58,704 nucleotides of DNA from an uncultured Acidobacteriia bacterium (lineage in GTDB: Bacteria > Acidobacteriota > Terriglobia > Bryobacterales > Bryobacteraceae): positions 1 to 58,704 of the forward strand of contig CAIRSA010000386.1 of NCBI GenBank assembly GCA_903881085.1. The letters are read 5' to 3'. Positions 26,300 through 35,236 of the stretch are shown here, piece by piece; position 1 is the stretch's first letter, and each line of letters starts with the position of its first letter. The notes below the pieces were generated by a model that worked only from the letters and a program-made list of their open reading frames with translations, was not told where the DNA came from and searched no databases. Made by a program: the position numbers and the translations under genes.

Positions 26300-27814
26300 T
26301 CACCTTGCCGCATTCCTATGCATTGCCAATATGTGATCGTCCGACGGCTTAACAATCAGCAGGCTGATGTCATCGAGCAACCGCTGATCTCCGATATATG
26401 CATTTAAATCCGCAAGGACTGCCTTGCGAATTCCTTCGGACGGATTGCTGCTGCTATCCAGGATTGACTGACAGAGCCGTTCTATACCATAGGCTGTGCC
26501 GGCGCCGTTGATTGCCTCTGTAATTCCATCCGTATACACAACCATTACGTCGCCGGTCTCCAGAGGAATCTTTCTTTCGTCGATGAAGCTCGATATGTTC
26601 TGCTCAAGCCCAAGCGGGAATCCAAGATCCAAGGTGTCGTGCCTTTCCAGCTTTCCATTACGCCGGACAATCAGAACTTCTTCATGCTGACCGCTGATGA
26701 TTACGTGTTTGTCCTTATAATGCATCAGGCTGAAAGTTAAGTTGCGGTCACAATTCATCTGGCGAGTGTTATCGAAGATAACTCGATTTAGGATTTCCAG
26801 GAATTGGTGGCTCTCGGTCAATCCGCTTGCCAGCAAAGTCCTCACCGCGGTTTGGACCATAATTGCAATTACGCCGCTTTCGAGACCATGTCCGGTAACG
26901 TCCCCGATACAGAAGACAGCTCCCTCATCCTTGTGGACGACGTCGTAATAATCACCACCAACTTCGGATGCCGGATCCATATGACCCGCAATATCCAGAT
27001 TGGCAAAACTTTTCAAATCCACCTCATGCGGTAGCATCATCTGCTGAAGGCGGCGAGTCACTTCCAGTTCGGTGCTCATGCGGTTATTGTCCTGCTTGAG
27101 CTGCGCATTCAATCTTTCAATCTCCGCTAACAAATTGCTTTTTGCTGCGCTAGCTTCTTCGGCAATGAGAATCGCACGATTCAATTTGTAGCTCATCGTG
27201 CTCCCCAACAGCAGCCCAACCAGTGAGACGCCGAATGCCAGCGCCACCGAACTCTTGCTCGTGCGATCAATATCGTCCTGCGAACTTTGGCTGGCGTCGC
27301 GTCCGGCAGCCTCGCCATCTTCGGCATAGTCGTGTAGTTTCTTTGCCTCGTCTTCGTAGGCCAGCCTCGTAGCGATTGCCTTCTGGCTTTCGGGGCTTTC
27401 TTCCGCCGCATTCACAAGCGCCGCCAAAGCGGATTGATATGCTCCGGATTCGTCGGCAATCGCCCGGAACTTCTCTCTCTTCTCGGCGGTCGATGCGATC
27501 GCCATGGCCTTCAAGGCAGGCGACTCTATAGCTGAAACCTCAAAGTTGGCTTCATCGAGATACTTTTCGCGCGCTCTTACGGCGCCCAATTGTTTCAGCT
27601 CGTGCAGGTAGTCCTTTACTCGCCGCTCGGCTTCCAGGTTGTGTACCTGAATTTCCAAAGCAATTGCGTTTAGCCGGCCGCCAATTCTGGTGGCGTCCCG
27701 GGCGCTTTGGCGCAGGCTGAATACCGCGTACATGCCGATTGCTGCTACAACCCCCATTAGCAGCAAAACGCCGCTAAACCCCCAGATCATCTTATTTCGA
27801 ATAGTCGCTCTCAT
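26300..27814 (-). CDS. Membrane PP2C/SpoIIE-type phosphatase (SiaA-like)
   Basis: A 504-residue protein. An N-terminal transmembrane helix (about 10-30), a helical periplasmic part of ~150 residues (CHASE3/four-helix type) and a second transmembrane segment (SVALAFGVSLVGLLLG, near 190-205) lead into a coiled linker. A SpoIIE-like PP2C domain starts at ~270: DIAGHMDPASEVGGDYYDV, FCIGDVTGHGLESGVIAIM and VMVVYTDGITEA hold the metal-binding Asp residues. It should dephosphorylate the STAS partner in response to a periplasmic signal. The operon's binding protein and porin lie immediately upstream, suggesting where the signal comes from. Confidence 0.87.
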   Translation of the reverse strand: MRATIRNKMIWGFSGVLLLMGVVAAIGMYAVFSLRQSARDATRIGGRLNAIALEIQVHNLEAERRVKDYLHELKQLGAVRAREKYLDEANFEVSAIESPALKAMAIASTAEKREKFRAIADESGAYQSALAALVNAAEESPESQKAIATRLAYEDEAKKLHDYAEDGEAAGRDASQSSQDDIDRTSKSSVALAFGVSLVGLLLGSTMSYKLNRAILIAEEASAAKSNLLAEIERLNAQLKQDNNRMSTELEVTRRLQQMMLPHEVDLKSFANLDIAGHMDPASEVGGDYYDVVHKDEGAVFCIGDVTGHGLESGVIAIMVQTAVRTLLASGLTESHQFLEILNRVIFDNTRQMNCDRNLTFSLMHYKDKHVIISGQHEEVLIVRRNGKLERHDTLDLGFPLGLEQNISSFIDERKIPLETGDVMVVYTDGITEAINGAGTAYGIERLCQSILDSSSNPSEGIRKAVLADLNAYIGDQRLLDDISLLIVKPSDDHILAMHRNAAR

Positions 27815-27832
27815 TTCTTTCGATCTCCTGTT

Positions 27833-28321
27833 TCAGAGCGGATAACCGGGTCCACCTGGATGTTGCCCGTTGATGCGTAGCACTCTGACTGAAGCTGCAA
27901 TAGAGGGGAGAGTCCCAGCTTCGAGGATTGCTATGGAGCCTGGGGTACTTGACACCGCCTTCGCCGCCGCGCTGCCTGGAGCCACAGTGCGCAGCTGTAA
28001 TGGCTCCTCTCCACGAAATTCCGCATTGGCAATGTAGCGGCGGTATTCGGCACTTGTCATGCGAACGACTGTGGAAAGCACACACTTGAATGCCTCGCTT
28101 TGCGGGTCCGGTGTGATTAAGAACACCTGTTTCTTGTCCGGCCAATTACGCAAATCTCCCAGCAGCAGACGCCGCAGCTGGGCCATGGAAAGACCCTCGG
28201 TGGGATTCGCTTTGTTAACGACGACCACCAGGCTATTGGCCGTACACTCGGCGCGTGCGACGGTGTTTAAGCACAACGCAAGGAAAACTACGCCCACAAT
28301 TGGAATTGATATGGTCGGCAT
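27833..28321 (-). CDS. Periplasmic PstS-like small binding protein
   Basis: A 162-residue exported protein with signal peptide (cleavage probably after VARA, residue ~23). The mature part resembles one lobe of a phosphate-type binding protein: VVVVNKANPTEGLSMAQLRRLLLG, then W-P-D-K-K-Q and a C-terminal PGSIAIL. Similar short PstS-like proteins exist beside sensor proteins and act as ligand-receiving modules, not ABC transporters. No ABC permease genes are here. It lies between the porin and the phosphatase gene (18 bp), so it probably feeds a signal to the phosphatase's periplasmic domain. Confidence 0.72.
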   Translation of the reverse strand: MPTISIPIVGVVFLALCLNTVARAECTANSLVVVVNKANPTEGLSMAQLRRLLLGDLRNWPDKKQVFLITPDPQSEAFKCVLSTVVRMTSAEYRRYIANAEFRGEEPLQLRTVAPGSAAAKAVSSTPGSIAILEAGTLPSIAASVRVLRINGQHPGGPGYPL

Positions 28322-28333
28322 CTTCGCGGTTCC

Positions 28334-29749
28334 TCAGAAAGTAAACGCCATCTGGACGAGAAGCCCATTCGCGGTGGGGATCAATCGTTGCCTCAACAGA
28401 TTGTATTGGACTTTTACTGCCGCGTAATCCGTAACATCCTTGCGCAGCCCAATCGACGGTCCCGCGTAGCGCCCGGCATAAAGGTTTACCGGATCAGAGG
28501 CAATTGCATTGACAAACTGATAGCGCACGTAAGGTCGAAACGATCCGAACTTGCGGGAGATCTGTCCATAGGTCAACGGGGTGTTGAAAGATCGGTTTGT
28601 TGCATGCATGCTGTTTCTCAAGAGCACTCCTTCTCCGAGGAATTCCCAAACCGAATTGTTGTAGACAACATAGGCGCTGGAAATACTTTGATCAATACGC
28701 CTGATCCCGGAATCAGGAAGATACATCCGGTCGCGGAAAAAAGATCCTCCTATCTGTAAGCCATGTGCCCAAATCGGTTTGATGTACGTGGCAAAGTTGT
28801 AGGCCTTTGAAGTTTTGTCGGAACTGAAATTCTGCACGGGTGCGCCGTTTGGATCGGCCGAATGACCGTTGCTGATTTCCGCGATCCAGTGCAGTCCGAG
28901 AGATTCAGTTCCAGGAACAAGACCTGTGGTGGTGACGCCTACGGAGTGGACCGGCAACAATCCGCCCGAGTCTTCGAAGTAGTACATGAATGGACGTCCG
29001 CCGGCCGTCTGGAACCAGGTGCCATGATGGAAGGCAGTATTGTAGTAGCCGATGGAGGTGTGGTAGCGGCCCCCACTTACCTCAAAATACTTACTTGCCT
29101 TATATGACAATTGCACTCGCTCAATATCCAGACCCCAGGAGTTGGTTTTGTCGGCTCCGATCACCAATTCGGCAACGAAACTGAGCTTATCTGTGAGTTT
29201 TGAGGACATGAACAGATCGAATTCGCCGGTCTGAAAAGTGCTTCGTCCCGTGGTGACAATGGGGAAGGTAAGAGGATTCGAATTTGTTCCCGTGCCAAAG
29301 TTGAAGTCGTAAAATCCGCGAAATTTAAGGGCGGGCCCGCCTCCTGGGAGTTGAAGCATGTGGTCATGTGCGCCACCCTCGGTGTTGGTATCCGGTAGCG
29401 GCAGTATCGGCTCTGCGGGTTCCGTTGTGGTTCCGGGCCCGGTTGGCTTCGTAGGCTCAGCCGCCATCGACAAAGGCGGACTCGTTGTATTCACAGCGGG
29501 GATAATCTCCGCTCTATAGCCAGACGAGACAGACACGTGGCTTCGGTGCCCAGATTCGAGTTCCTGGATGCGCGCGTCTTGCGCCGCGACTTGGTTGGCA
29601 AGACGTTCGATCATCTCCAGCGCTCTTTTCAATTGGATGTCTGTACTGGAAGGGACCGATTGGGCCATGCCCGTCTGGATCGCCAGTATCGCTGCGCCCG
29701 CCGCAAATAAGAGCTGTTTTTGTATAGATTTAGTTAAGGTGATGAGCAT
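28334..29749 (-). CDS. Outer-membrane porin
   Basis: A 471-residue exported beta-barrel protein. The signal peptide ends near GMAQ (about residue 30). A coiled segment of ~30 residues (LKRALEMIERLANQVAAQDA) follows, as in OprP/O-type porins with N-terminal coiled coils. A Pro/Thr-rich linker leads to a barrel of alternating strands with aromatic girdles, and the protein ends in MAFTF, a classic C-terminal Phe signal for BAM. The barrel begins near FRGFYDFNFGTG. It is the first gene of the operon. With the PstS-like protein behind it, phosphate or another anion is a reasonable guess for what passes, but that is inference. Confidence 0.82.
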   Translation of the reverse strand: MLITLTKSIQKQLLFAAGAAILAIQTGMAQSVPSSTDIQLKRALEMIERLANQVAAQDARIQELESGHRSHVSVSSGYRAEIIPAVNTTSPPLSMAAEPTKPTGPGTTTEPAEPILPLPDTNTEGGAHDHMLQLPGGGPALKFRGFYDFNFGTGTNSNPLTFPIVTTGRSTFQTGEFDLFMSSKLTDKLSFVAELVIGADKTNSWGLDIERVQLSYKASKYFEVSGGRYHTSIGYYNTAFHHGTWFQTAGGRPFMYYFEDSGGLLPVHSVGVTTTGLVPGTESLGLHWIAEISNGHSADPNGAPVQNFSSDKTSKAYNFATYIKPIWAHGLQIGGSFFRDRMYLPDSGIRRIDQSISSAYVVYNNSVWEFLGEGVLLRNSMHATNRSFNTPLTYGQISRKFGSFRPYVRYQFVNAIASDPVNLYAGRYAGPSIGLRKDVTDYAAVKVQYNLLRQRLIPTANGLLVQMAFTF

Positions 29750-30636
29750 CTTGGCACACTATGAAATTCCGCGTTTCGCATTCCATTCCGTAGAATTTGA
29801 GTAATCGTTTGCAAGACCAGATCTCCTGCGTAGCGTTCGCGGAGATCACTGACCTGCCCCAATACTCACTCAGCGAACTTTTTCTTGTTTCTGATCCAGC
29901 CATGCGCGGCAAGGAGAACGACAGAACCAGACCAGGCACCGCATTCACACCGAGTAACCCACTAGGCTGCAATAGTTTAACGATAAGTTGTCGAAGTTCA
30001 TACATAGGCGAATTGGTCATCTTTACGACTTTCGCTGCCAGAGACGAATCGAGAAATATCTCATTCGACGGTTCTGAAACATTTAATGTGTCCTTTTGGC
30101 GAATTTGCAACACGGGCAAGGTAGAACATTTCAGCAATCCTTGACGCTACATATTGGTTATTGGTCAATCGGCAGAAATGGACAGAGACTTGAGGATCCT
30201 CTTTCCTCAAAGAAAACGTTGCAAAGAGGTCGAGGGCCCAGTGCGTTTATCTGACACTAAACATGCGAAGCGAAGGGCCAGAAAGAGCCGAGCGAAGGGT
30301 TTGTGCCGAAGACGTAAGAAATCTGCTGCCTTAGTCCTTCTCCCATGCTGTCACGATAAATAGTCAGTTGTGGAACTCGATTGCAGGCCGCCAGCGTGTT
30401 CGCTTATAGTCCCCGCATGTGCATCTCGTCAGCCTGTGTCGACGGCAACGCTGGCCAGCCAGCAAAAGATTCGATAAAGCGGCGCAGGAAAACCGCTCCT
30501 GGCATTTGCTCCAGGCGCATCGAAGCTAAACCATGAGCCTGCCGGACAGGCTACTTGAAAAGATCTTCAACTGATCTCTAATACTGCCTTTCAAAAGCGA
30601 TATGTCTGCGAAAGGCTAGATGAAAGGTTCTAACGT
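29750..30636. other. Regulatory/intergenic region between the signalling operon and the flgM-like gene
   Basis: The minus strand has a 135-codon open frame at 29730-30137 and the plus strand one at 29797-30144 in the same place. Neither shows a known family, and the minus one overlaps the porin start. I treat both as unproven. A 7-bp stem (30190-30196 / 30204-30210, loop TCCTCTT) without a T-run is present. Promoters for the porin operon (minus) and the flgM-like gene (plus) must lie here, but I could not fix them. Confidence 0.4.
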
Positions 30637-30930
30637 ATGAAGGGTGAAGGAGCACCGTTAAGAAAACATCGTCTCGCGCCATTCGCTGTCAAGCATTGGC
30701 CGGAATACAATCGGATGGTGCAAAACGCGGACGGAGAGCGCACCCCTGGTTCTGTTTCCGACGAGGTCCGCTTGCCTCATCCCAAAGCCGTCAAGCGGAT
30801 CCATGAACATGCCAACGATTCACGAGCGAGGAAAATCAGTGAGCTACAGGCTGAATTCGAGTCTGGAGCCTATTATGTCGATACTGGAATCCTTATCCCT
30901 AAACTGATCCGCATCTTCACGATTGATTGA
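30637..30930 (+). CDS. FlgM-like small protein (second copy)
   Basis: A 97-residue protein whose last ~40 residues have the sigma-28-binding pattern of FlgM: a D-S-R-A-R-K-I-S-E-L helix, then FESGAYYVDTG, as in FlgM's I-x-x-G-x-Y-x-V-D, then a short final helix. The N-terminus is polar and probably disordered, also as in FlgM. It is encoded directly before, and overlapping the first possible start of, a FlgK-like gene, repeating in part the order flgM-flgN-flgK seen at 50.3-52.4 kb. The similarity is in pattern more than identity, so an anti-sigma role is likely but not certain. Confidence 0.55.
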   Translation: MKGEGAPLRKHRLAPFAVKHWPEYNRMVQNADGERTPGSVSDEVRLPHPKAVKRIHEHANDSRARKISELQAEFESGAYYVDTGILIPKLIRIFTID

Positions 30931-30938
30931 GGGACAAT

Positions 30939-32552
30939 ATGTTCGACAACGGGAAACAGTGTGTGCGCCGCGTGAAACGGGTCTTGACGTTTATCTCGGG
31001 AATCCGCTCCAAGCTTTCAATCCATCCCGTCGCGGTGCCATGCAATTTGAGTGATGCGGGGGAACAATCGGGAAATGATTCAGAGCGGCTGATCGAGAGT
31101 ACGTATATCGATGCCCTTCTGGCACTGGACTTTCCGCAGCAGATCCATCCAGGTTGGGGAAAAGTGGAGTCCGGCAACCAATTGGACGCGAACGCCGATA
31201 GCATGCTCCGTCCATGCATAGAGGGCCGGCACGACAGCAATAAACCATACGAGATTGCGCAGGCGCGTGTAGAATCCATGTCCAGATATCGTTCTGATTG
31301 CTATTTGGCGAACATCCAGGCCGATTTGCCCGCTGCTCGTATCCATCGTGCAGTACGACCAGTCCGGGACAACGCCCCGGATACATCCACTCAGGAAAAC
31401 TTCGTGAGCGTTTCAAATCCGCCGTATTCGGCTGACAACTTGCAGCGGCAGTTTGACGAAGTTAATCGACTCGAATCGGCACGTCTACGCGATAAAGCGG
31501 CACGCCGGCTAGCTTCCGAACAAGGAAAATACAAACAATTGGCAGCCAGTCTCGGTTCGCTCAATGCAATTTTGGACCAGAACCTCGAAAACGGCATCTC
31601 TGCGTCTCTAACCCGGCTAAGTGATAGCTTTTCGGAGTGGCGAAACGTGCCGAATTCGAAAGGCGCCTGTCAGCTTGTATTTGAGAGCGCCGGCCAGTTC
31701 TGCGCCAGTTTCCACCATGTCAACGAGAAACTAAACCAGCTATCGGCAGACATCGATCAATCATTGAAATTCACGGTCACCGAGATCAACACCCATTCGA
31801 GTAGACTCTGCGGCATCAACAAAAGAATAGCAGGACAACGGAACCACGATCCGTCGTTAGAATCGGAATTGAATGTTGAGTTAGACGAATTGGCTTCGCT
31901 GATTAGTATTCATTGGCTATTCAACACGGATGGCACCGCGACCGTTCTTGCCGGCCGCCAGACAGTTCTAGCGGTAGGCGGCAATGTTTTCTCGATCTCT
32001 ATCGCCGATCCAAGACCGGAAGATGACTCCGCCAGCACGACTCTTCCAGTGGTGATTTGCAATTGTGATGGTTTAGATGTGACTGCGGAGTTCAATGGCG
32101 GTAAGTTGGGGAGCCTGCTCCAAGTGCGCAATGAGATTTTACCAACGCTTCAAGGCGATAACGAACAGCCAGGAATGATCGACCAGCTTGCCCGGGCAAT
32201 AGCGGATAGGGCAAACGATATCTTATGCGCTGGGCTTACTTCGATAGGAACACCAGCAGGCTCCGCAACTAAGCTCCTCCAATACAATGGCTGCGATCCA
32301 TCGCATGTGGCGGCCTCACTTGTAATCGACCCGGGAATGACGCCTGAATATCTGGCGGCGGTTTCGACCTGGGACAAGGAGAGTTTCAACGAAAGGGTCA
32401 TCCGGTTGGCCGGTCTGGGGAAATCGAAAGACGAAGCCGGCCTGTTGAATGGTCTCAACTATTTCGATTTAATTGCTCATACCGCGGCGGACATCAATCT
32501 GGCCTACAACGACGCATGCGAGTTATTCATGAAGACACTAACTTCGGACTAA
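30939..32552 (+). CDS. FlgK-like protein lacking both terminal D0 regions, with a new N-terminus
   Basis: A 537-residue protein from the ATG at 30939 (GAGGG five bases before); an overlapping TTG lies four codons earlier. From about residue 180 it follows the FlgK of this window: GISASLTRLSDSFSEW, then DPSLESELNVELDELASL, TVLAGRQTVLAVGGNVFSIS, GGKLGSLLQVRNEILPTLQG and IDQLARAIADRANDIL. It stops about 55 residues before the end of FlgK and lacks the N-terminal helix with N-N-V-S-N, so both coiled-coil D0 segments needed to build the hook-filament junction are missing. Residues ~105-140 (ARVESMSRYRSDCYLANIQA) resemble a FlgM tail. The intact 1.6-kb frame suggests selection. It cannot be a normal junction protein. 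Confidence 0.75.
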   Translation: MFDNGKQCVRRVKRVLTFISGIRSKLSIHPVAVPCNLSDAGEQSGNDSERLIESTYIDALLALDFPQQIHPGWGKVESGNQLDANADSMLRPCIEGRHDSNKPYEIAQARVESMSRYRSDCYLANIQADLPAARIHRAVRPVRDNAPDTSTQENFVSVSNPPYSADNLQRQFDEVNRLESARLRDKAARRLASEQGKYKQLAASLGSLNAILDQNLENGISASLTRLSDSFSEWRNVPNSKGACQLVFESAGQFCASFHHVNEKLNQLSADIDQSLKFTVTEINTHSSRLCGINKRIAGQRNHDPSLESELNVELDELASLISIHWLFNTDGTATVLAGRQTVLAVGGNVFSISIADPRPEDDSASTTLPVVICNCDGLDVTAEFNGGKLGSLLQVRNEILPTLQGDNEQPGMIDQLARAIADRANDILCAGLTSIGTPAGSATKLLQYNGCDPSHVAASLVIDPGMTPEYLAAVSTWDKESFNERVIRLAGLGKSKDEAGLLNGLNYFDLIAHTAADINLAYNDACELFMKTLTSD

Positions 32553-32743
32553 GTGGATCCAGATTCGCAGTTGCTTTTACAGGCCTCAAGAAACTCGCAC
32601 GTTTAACGGACTGTGGCTCTCCTGGAAATGTGTGAGCTGCCGAGAGGAGGCCGCCCGCGACAAAAGGAATCGCTTGATCCTGCACATGGGCCGCGATCCA
32701 ACCAGTCCCTCCGCCTTTCTCACCAACGGAGTCGACCTGTGCT

Positions 32744-33166
32744 TTAGGAATGATCGATCTTTGCAGGCTGCTTGGATTCGCAGGATTCTCCACAAGACCT
32801 TGTTCCTGTTCTGTGCGCGGTAAACGCGAACTCGCCGAGCTCGGCATCGACCAGACGAAGTTGCACATCCCTCTTTCGATTTGCTGCATTGTAGTTGTGA
32901 AGAATCACGACAAGGACGAGATAGAGCACTGGGAAGCTCAATTGGATGCAGGTGCTCATTGTCTGATTTAGATGGAAGCGCAGCATGCCAGAGTCGCGCA
33001 GCATCTGGACGCCTTGAAATGTGCAGACCTGAAAAACGACATACGCACAAAGCTTTATGTGAGAATGGGAATGATTTCTGATCAACCTCACGCTCCAGCC
33101 AATCGTTAGAGCCGTCGTCACGATCGCCAACCAGAATATTGGGCTGGCTGAAAGCAGCCGGGTCAT
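32744..33166 (-). CDS. Small integral membrane protein, function unknown
   Basis: A 140-residue protein with three hydrophobic stretches: residues 8-28 (SPIFWLAIVTTALTIG), about 38-52 (LCAYVVFQVCTF) and 72-90 (CIQLSFPVLYLVLVVILH). A basic loop (NRKRDVQLR) and a Cys-containing polar tail follow. It lies downstream of motB on the same strand after 200 bp. No family recognised. The hydrophobic periodicity makes it more credible than other frames here. Confidence 0.45.
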   Translation of the reverse strand: MTRLLSASPIFWLAIVTTALTIGWSVRLIRNHSHSHIKLCAYVVFQVCTFQGVQMLRDSGMLRFHLNQTMSTCIQLSFPVLYLVLVVILHNYNAANRKRDVQLRLVDAELGEFAFTAHRTGTRSCGESCESKQPAKIDHS

Positions 33167-33372
33167 GAACTCTCCTTTGATCTGCTGAATCTCACCTCAT
33201 AACCTCATTTGCTTCGACATTTCCGGCTACCAGGCGCAGGGTAGGCTCTCCTGTGCGGGTCCACACCGATCAAGCCGCGCGGAGGAATTGCACGTCAATG
33301 AGTTGAGTGGGCACAGTATCTGCTTGAGGATTTAGCAGGGACGCTTCAAGCGCACGGAAATGGGCTTGCAAA

Positions 33373-34191
33373 CTAGTGCTTTGCCACAACGGTTTCCTTT
33401 CCTTTCTCGTTTTCAGCCTTGGCTGTCTTCTGGTTGATCCTGACCGGATTTCCAGAGTAGAGGTACTGGACGATTACGGATATTCGCCGGTTCCCAGGAT
33501 TTTCAGGGTCGTCTTCTTTACGCAGTTGTTGATCCGCATAACCGCGAACCTGCGCAACCTGATTTGGTTTCACACCGCTATTCTGCATCAGCCGCCGCGC
33601 GGTATTCGCGCGATCGGCGGACAACTCCCAGTTGGAGTAGGACTCTGACGCGTAGGGCTTGGAATCGGTGTGGCCTTCTATCAGGAGTTTGTTAGGAAGC
33701 TTTCCTAGTTGATTGGAGAGCATTTGCAGCAACTCGCGGCCGCGATCGCTTGGGTTCGGCTTCCCACTTTCGAAAAACATGCCTTTTTCCGTCTCGAGCA
33801 ACTCGACGCGCAGGCCCTCCCCAGTCACGATGAGCTGCACCTGTTCTTTAATCTGTTCAAACTTTGGCATCTGCTTCATGGCCTGCTCGATCTTTTCTTT
33901 GAGCTTCTCCATGTCGTCAATACCGATGGCTGCGCCCGCGCCGCTGCCTGCCAGCGTGGTGCCCATCAGTTTGCCATTCCCTTCCGGATCGCTGAAATAG
34001 CCGCCAACAGCTTTCTTGACCGAGTCATCGCTGCCAAGCAGCCACAACACAATGAACAATGCCATCATGGCTGTGACGAAGTCGGCGTAAGCCACTTTCC
34101 ACGCACCGCCATGATGGCCTCCATGGTTGATCTTCTTCTTGATGATAATGATTGGGGCGAGCGGAGCCCCCTTCTGGTCATTGTTCGCCAT
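33373..34191 (-). CDS. motB: Flagellar stator protein MotB (first pair)
   Basis: A 272-residue MotB. The basic N-terminus leads to the single membrane helix WKVAYADFVTAMMALFIVLW with the ion-binding Asp37. The plug segment follows, and the OmpA/peptidoglycan-binding domain spans ~150-250 (LLIEGHTDSKPY, NWELSADRANTARRLM, GYADQQ). With MotA it forms the ion channel that drives rotation, anchored to the cell wall. Its start is 3 bp after the motA stop. The C-terminal tail of ~15 Lys/Glu residues is extra. Confidence 0.95.
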   Translation of the reverse strand: MANNDQKGAPLAPIIIIKKKINHGGHHGGAWKVAYADFVTAMMALFIVLWLLGSDDSVKKAVGGYFSDPEGNGKLMGTTLAGSGAGAAIGIDDMEKLKEKIEQAMKQMPKFEQIKEQVQLIVTGEGLRVELLETEKGMFFESGKPNPSDRGRELLQMLSNQLGKLPNKLLIEGHTDSKPYASESYSNWELSADRANTARRLMQNSGVKPNQVAQVRGYADQQLRKEDDPENPGNRRISVIVQYLYSGNPVRINQKTAKAENEKGKETVVAKH

Positions 34192-34194
34192 AGA

Positions 34195-35055
34195 CTATGC
34201 GCCGCCGCCGGATTTGCAGGCAGCTTCCATCTCTTTGAAGGCAGGACGGGCCTCGGCAGGAATGACGCGGCGCGCGAATTCGATGGAGAGAATGGGAGCA
34301 GAGCCCTTGATGAAGCTCATGACGCCTACGCGTAGGAAATTGTAGTAATGGTGCTCGGCGTCATTGATCTTTGTAATATTCGATGCGAGTGGCCCAACGA
34401 AACCATAGCAGAGGAGGATGCCGAGGAAGGTTCCAACCAGAGCCGCGGCGACTTTGTGCCCGATCTCTTCCGGCGGTCCGCCGAGGGCCCCCATGGTGAT
34501 GACGACTCCCAAAACCGCAGCAACGATGCCAAGCCCTGGAAGCGCGTCGCCGACCGTGGTCAGCGCATTCACTGGCAGTGACTGTTCGTGATGATGTACA
34601 TCCATATCGGCTTCCATCATCTGGTCCAGGTCGAAATGCGCTACGCCTCCGCTGATAGCCATGCGAAGAGTGTCGCAGACGAAGAAGACCGCATGATGAT
34701 CTTTGAGGAACTTAGGAAATTTGGAGAAGACGCTGCTTTTTTCCGGCTCCTCGACATCGGCCTCCAAAGCCACCAAACCGCTCTTGCGTGCGTGCGTGAA
34801 CAAATCGTTCAGCATCTTCAGTTGTTCCAGGTAAAACACCTTTGTGTACTTGGAACCGCTGAGAGTCCCAAGGAGTCCTTTGAAGATGGCCTTGATGATT
34901 GACAACGGATTGGCAATCAAGAGTGTACCCACTGCTGAGCCGCCGATGATCACCAGTTCCGCAGGCTGGTAGAGCACTAGCATTTTCCCTTGTTCCATCA
35001 GGTAACCGCCGATAATGGCGCCAAAGACCACGAGAATTCCTATGATCGCAAACAT
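34195..35055 (-). CDS. motA: Flagellar stator protein MotA (first pair)
   Basis: A 286-residue MotA with four membrane helices: FAIIGILVVFGAIIGGYLME at the start, AELVIIGGSAVGTLLIANP, then LPGLGIVAAVLGVVITMGAL and VAAALVGTFLGILLCYGFVG near 170-240. The two large helices hold the conserved Pro and Gly residues of the pore. The cytoplasmic loop between helices 2 and 3 carries charged residues (EADVEEPEKS, REQ-like segments) that touch FliG. It is first of the motAB pair, with a FliA-type promoter-like motif about 28 bp upstream. A second, different stator pair lies at 45.9-47.6 kb. Confidence 0.95.
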   Translation of the reverse strand: MFAIIGILVVFGAIIGGYLMEQGKMLVLYQPAELVIIGGSAVGTLLIANPLSIIKAIFKGLLGTLSGSKYTKVFYLEQLKMLNDLFTHARKSGLVALEADVEEPEKSSVFSKFPKFLKDHHAVFFVCDTLRMAISGGVAHFDLDQMMEADMDVHHHEQSLPVNALTTVGDALPGLGIVAAVLGVVITMGALGGPPEEIGHKVAAALVGTFLGILLCYGFVGPLASNITKINDAEHHYYNFLRVGVMSFIKGSAPILSIEFARRVIPAEARPAFKEMEAACKSGGGA

Positions 35056-35082
35056 ACAAGTCGGTATTGTTCTCCGTTCCGA

Positions 35083-35109
35083 CTTATCGCAGAAGTTCGC
35101 AACGATTAG
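35083..35109 (-). promoter_or_regulatory. Putative FliA (sigma-28) promoter of motAB
   Basis: On the minus strand CTAA-N17-GCGATAAG (27 bp total) aligns base for base in spacing with the sequence before flgM (52405-52431). Both end about 28 bp before the start codon. The -10-like GCGATAAG resembles the sigma-28 GCCGATAA. The -35 part lies two bases nearer than in enteric promoters. Confidence 0.45.
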
Positions 35110-35236
35110 AGAATGGCCAGCATCCTAACCGAAAGTTTCCCGCAATCATTTTCTGATTGGATTCGGGCGTGGTGCCACGCAGTGTTTTGTAAGGAGTGAA
35201 AGGCGGCGGAAGGAGTTCGGCGGAGGCTGGCTGCGG

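Noticed and set aside
29730..30144. Overlapping 115-135-codon genes on both strands upstream of the porin
   Set aside because: No recognisable family, overlap with the porin start, and both strands are open equally. Probably chance in a promoter region.
30190..30210. Terminator at the 7-bp stem upstream of the flgM-like gene
   Set aside because: No T-run follows on either strand and no gene ends there.
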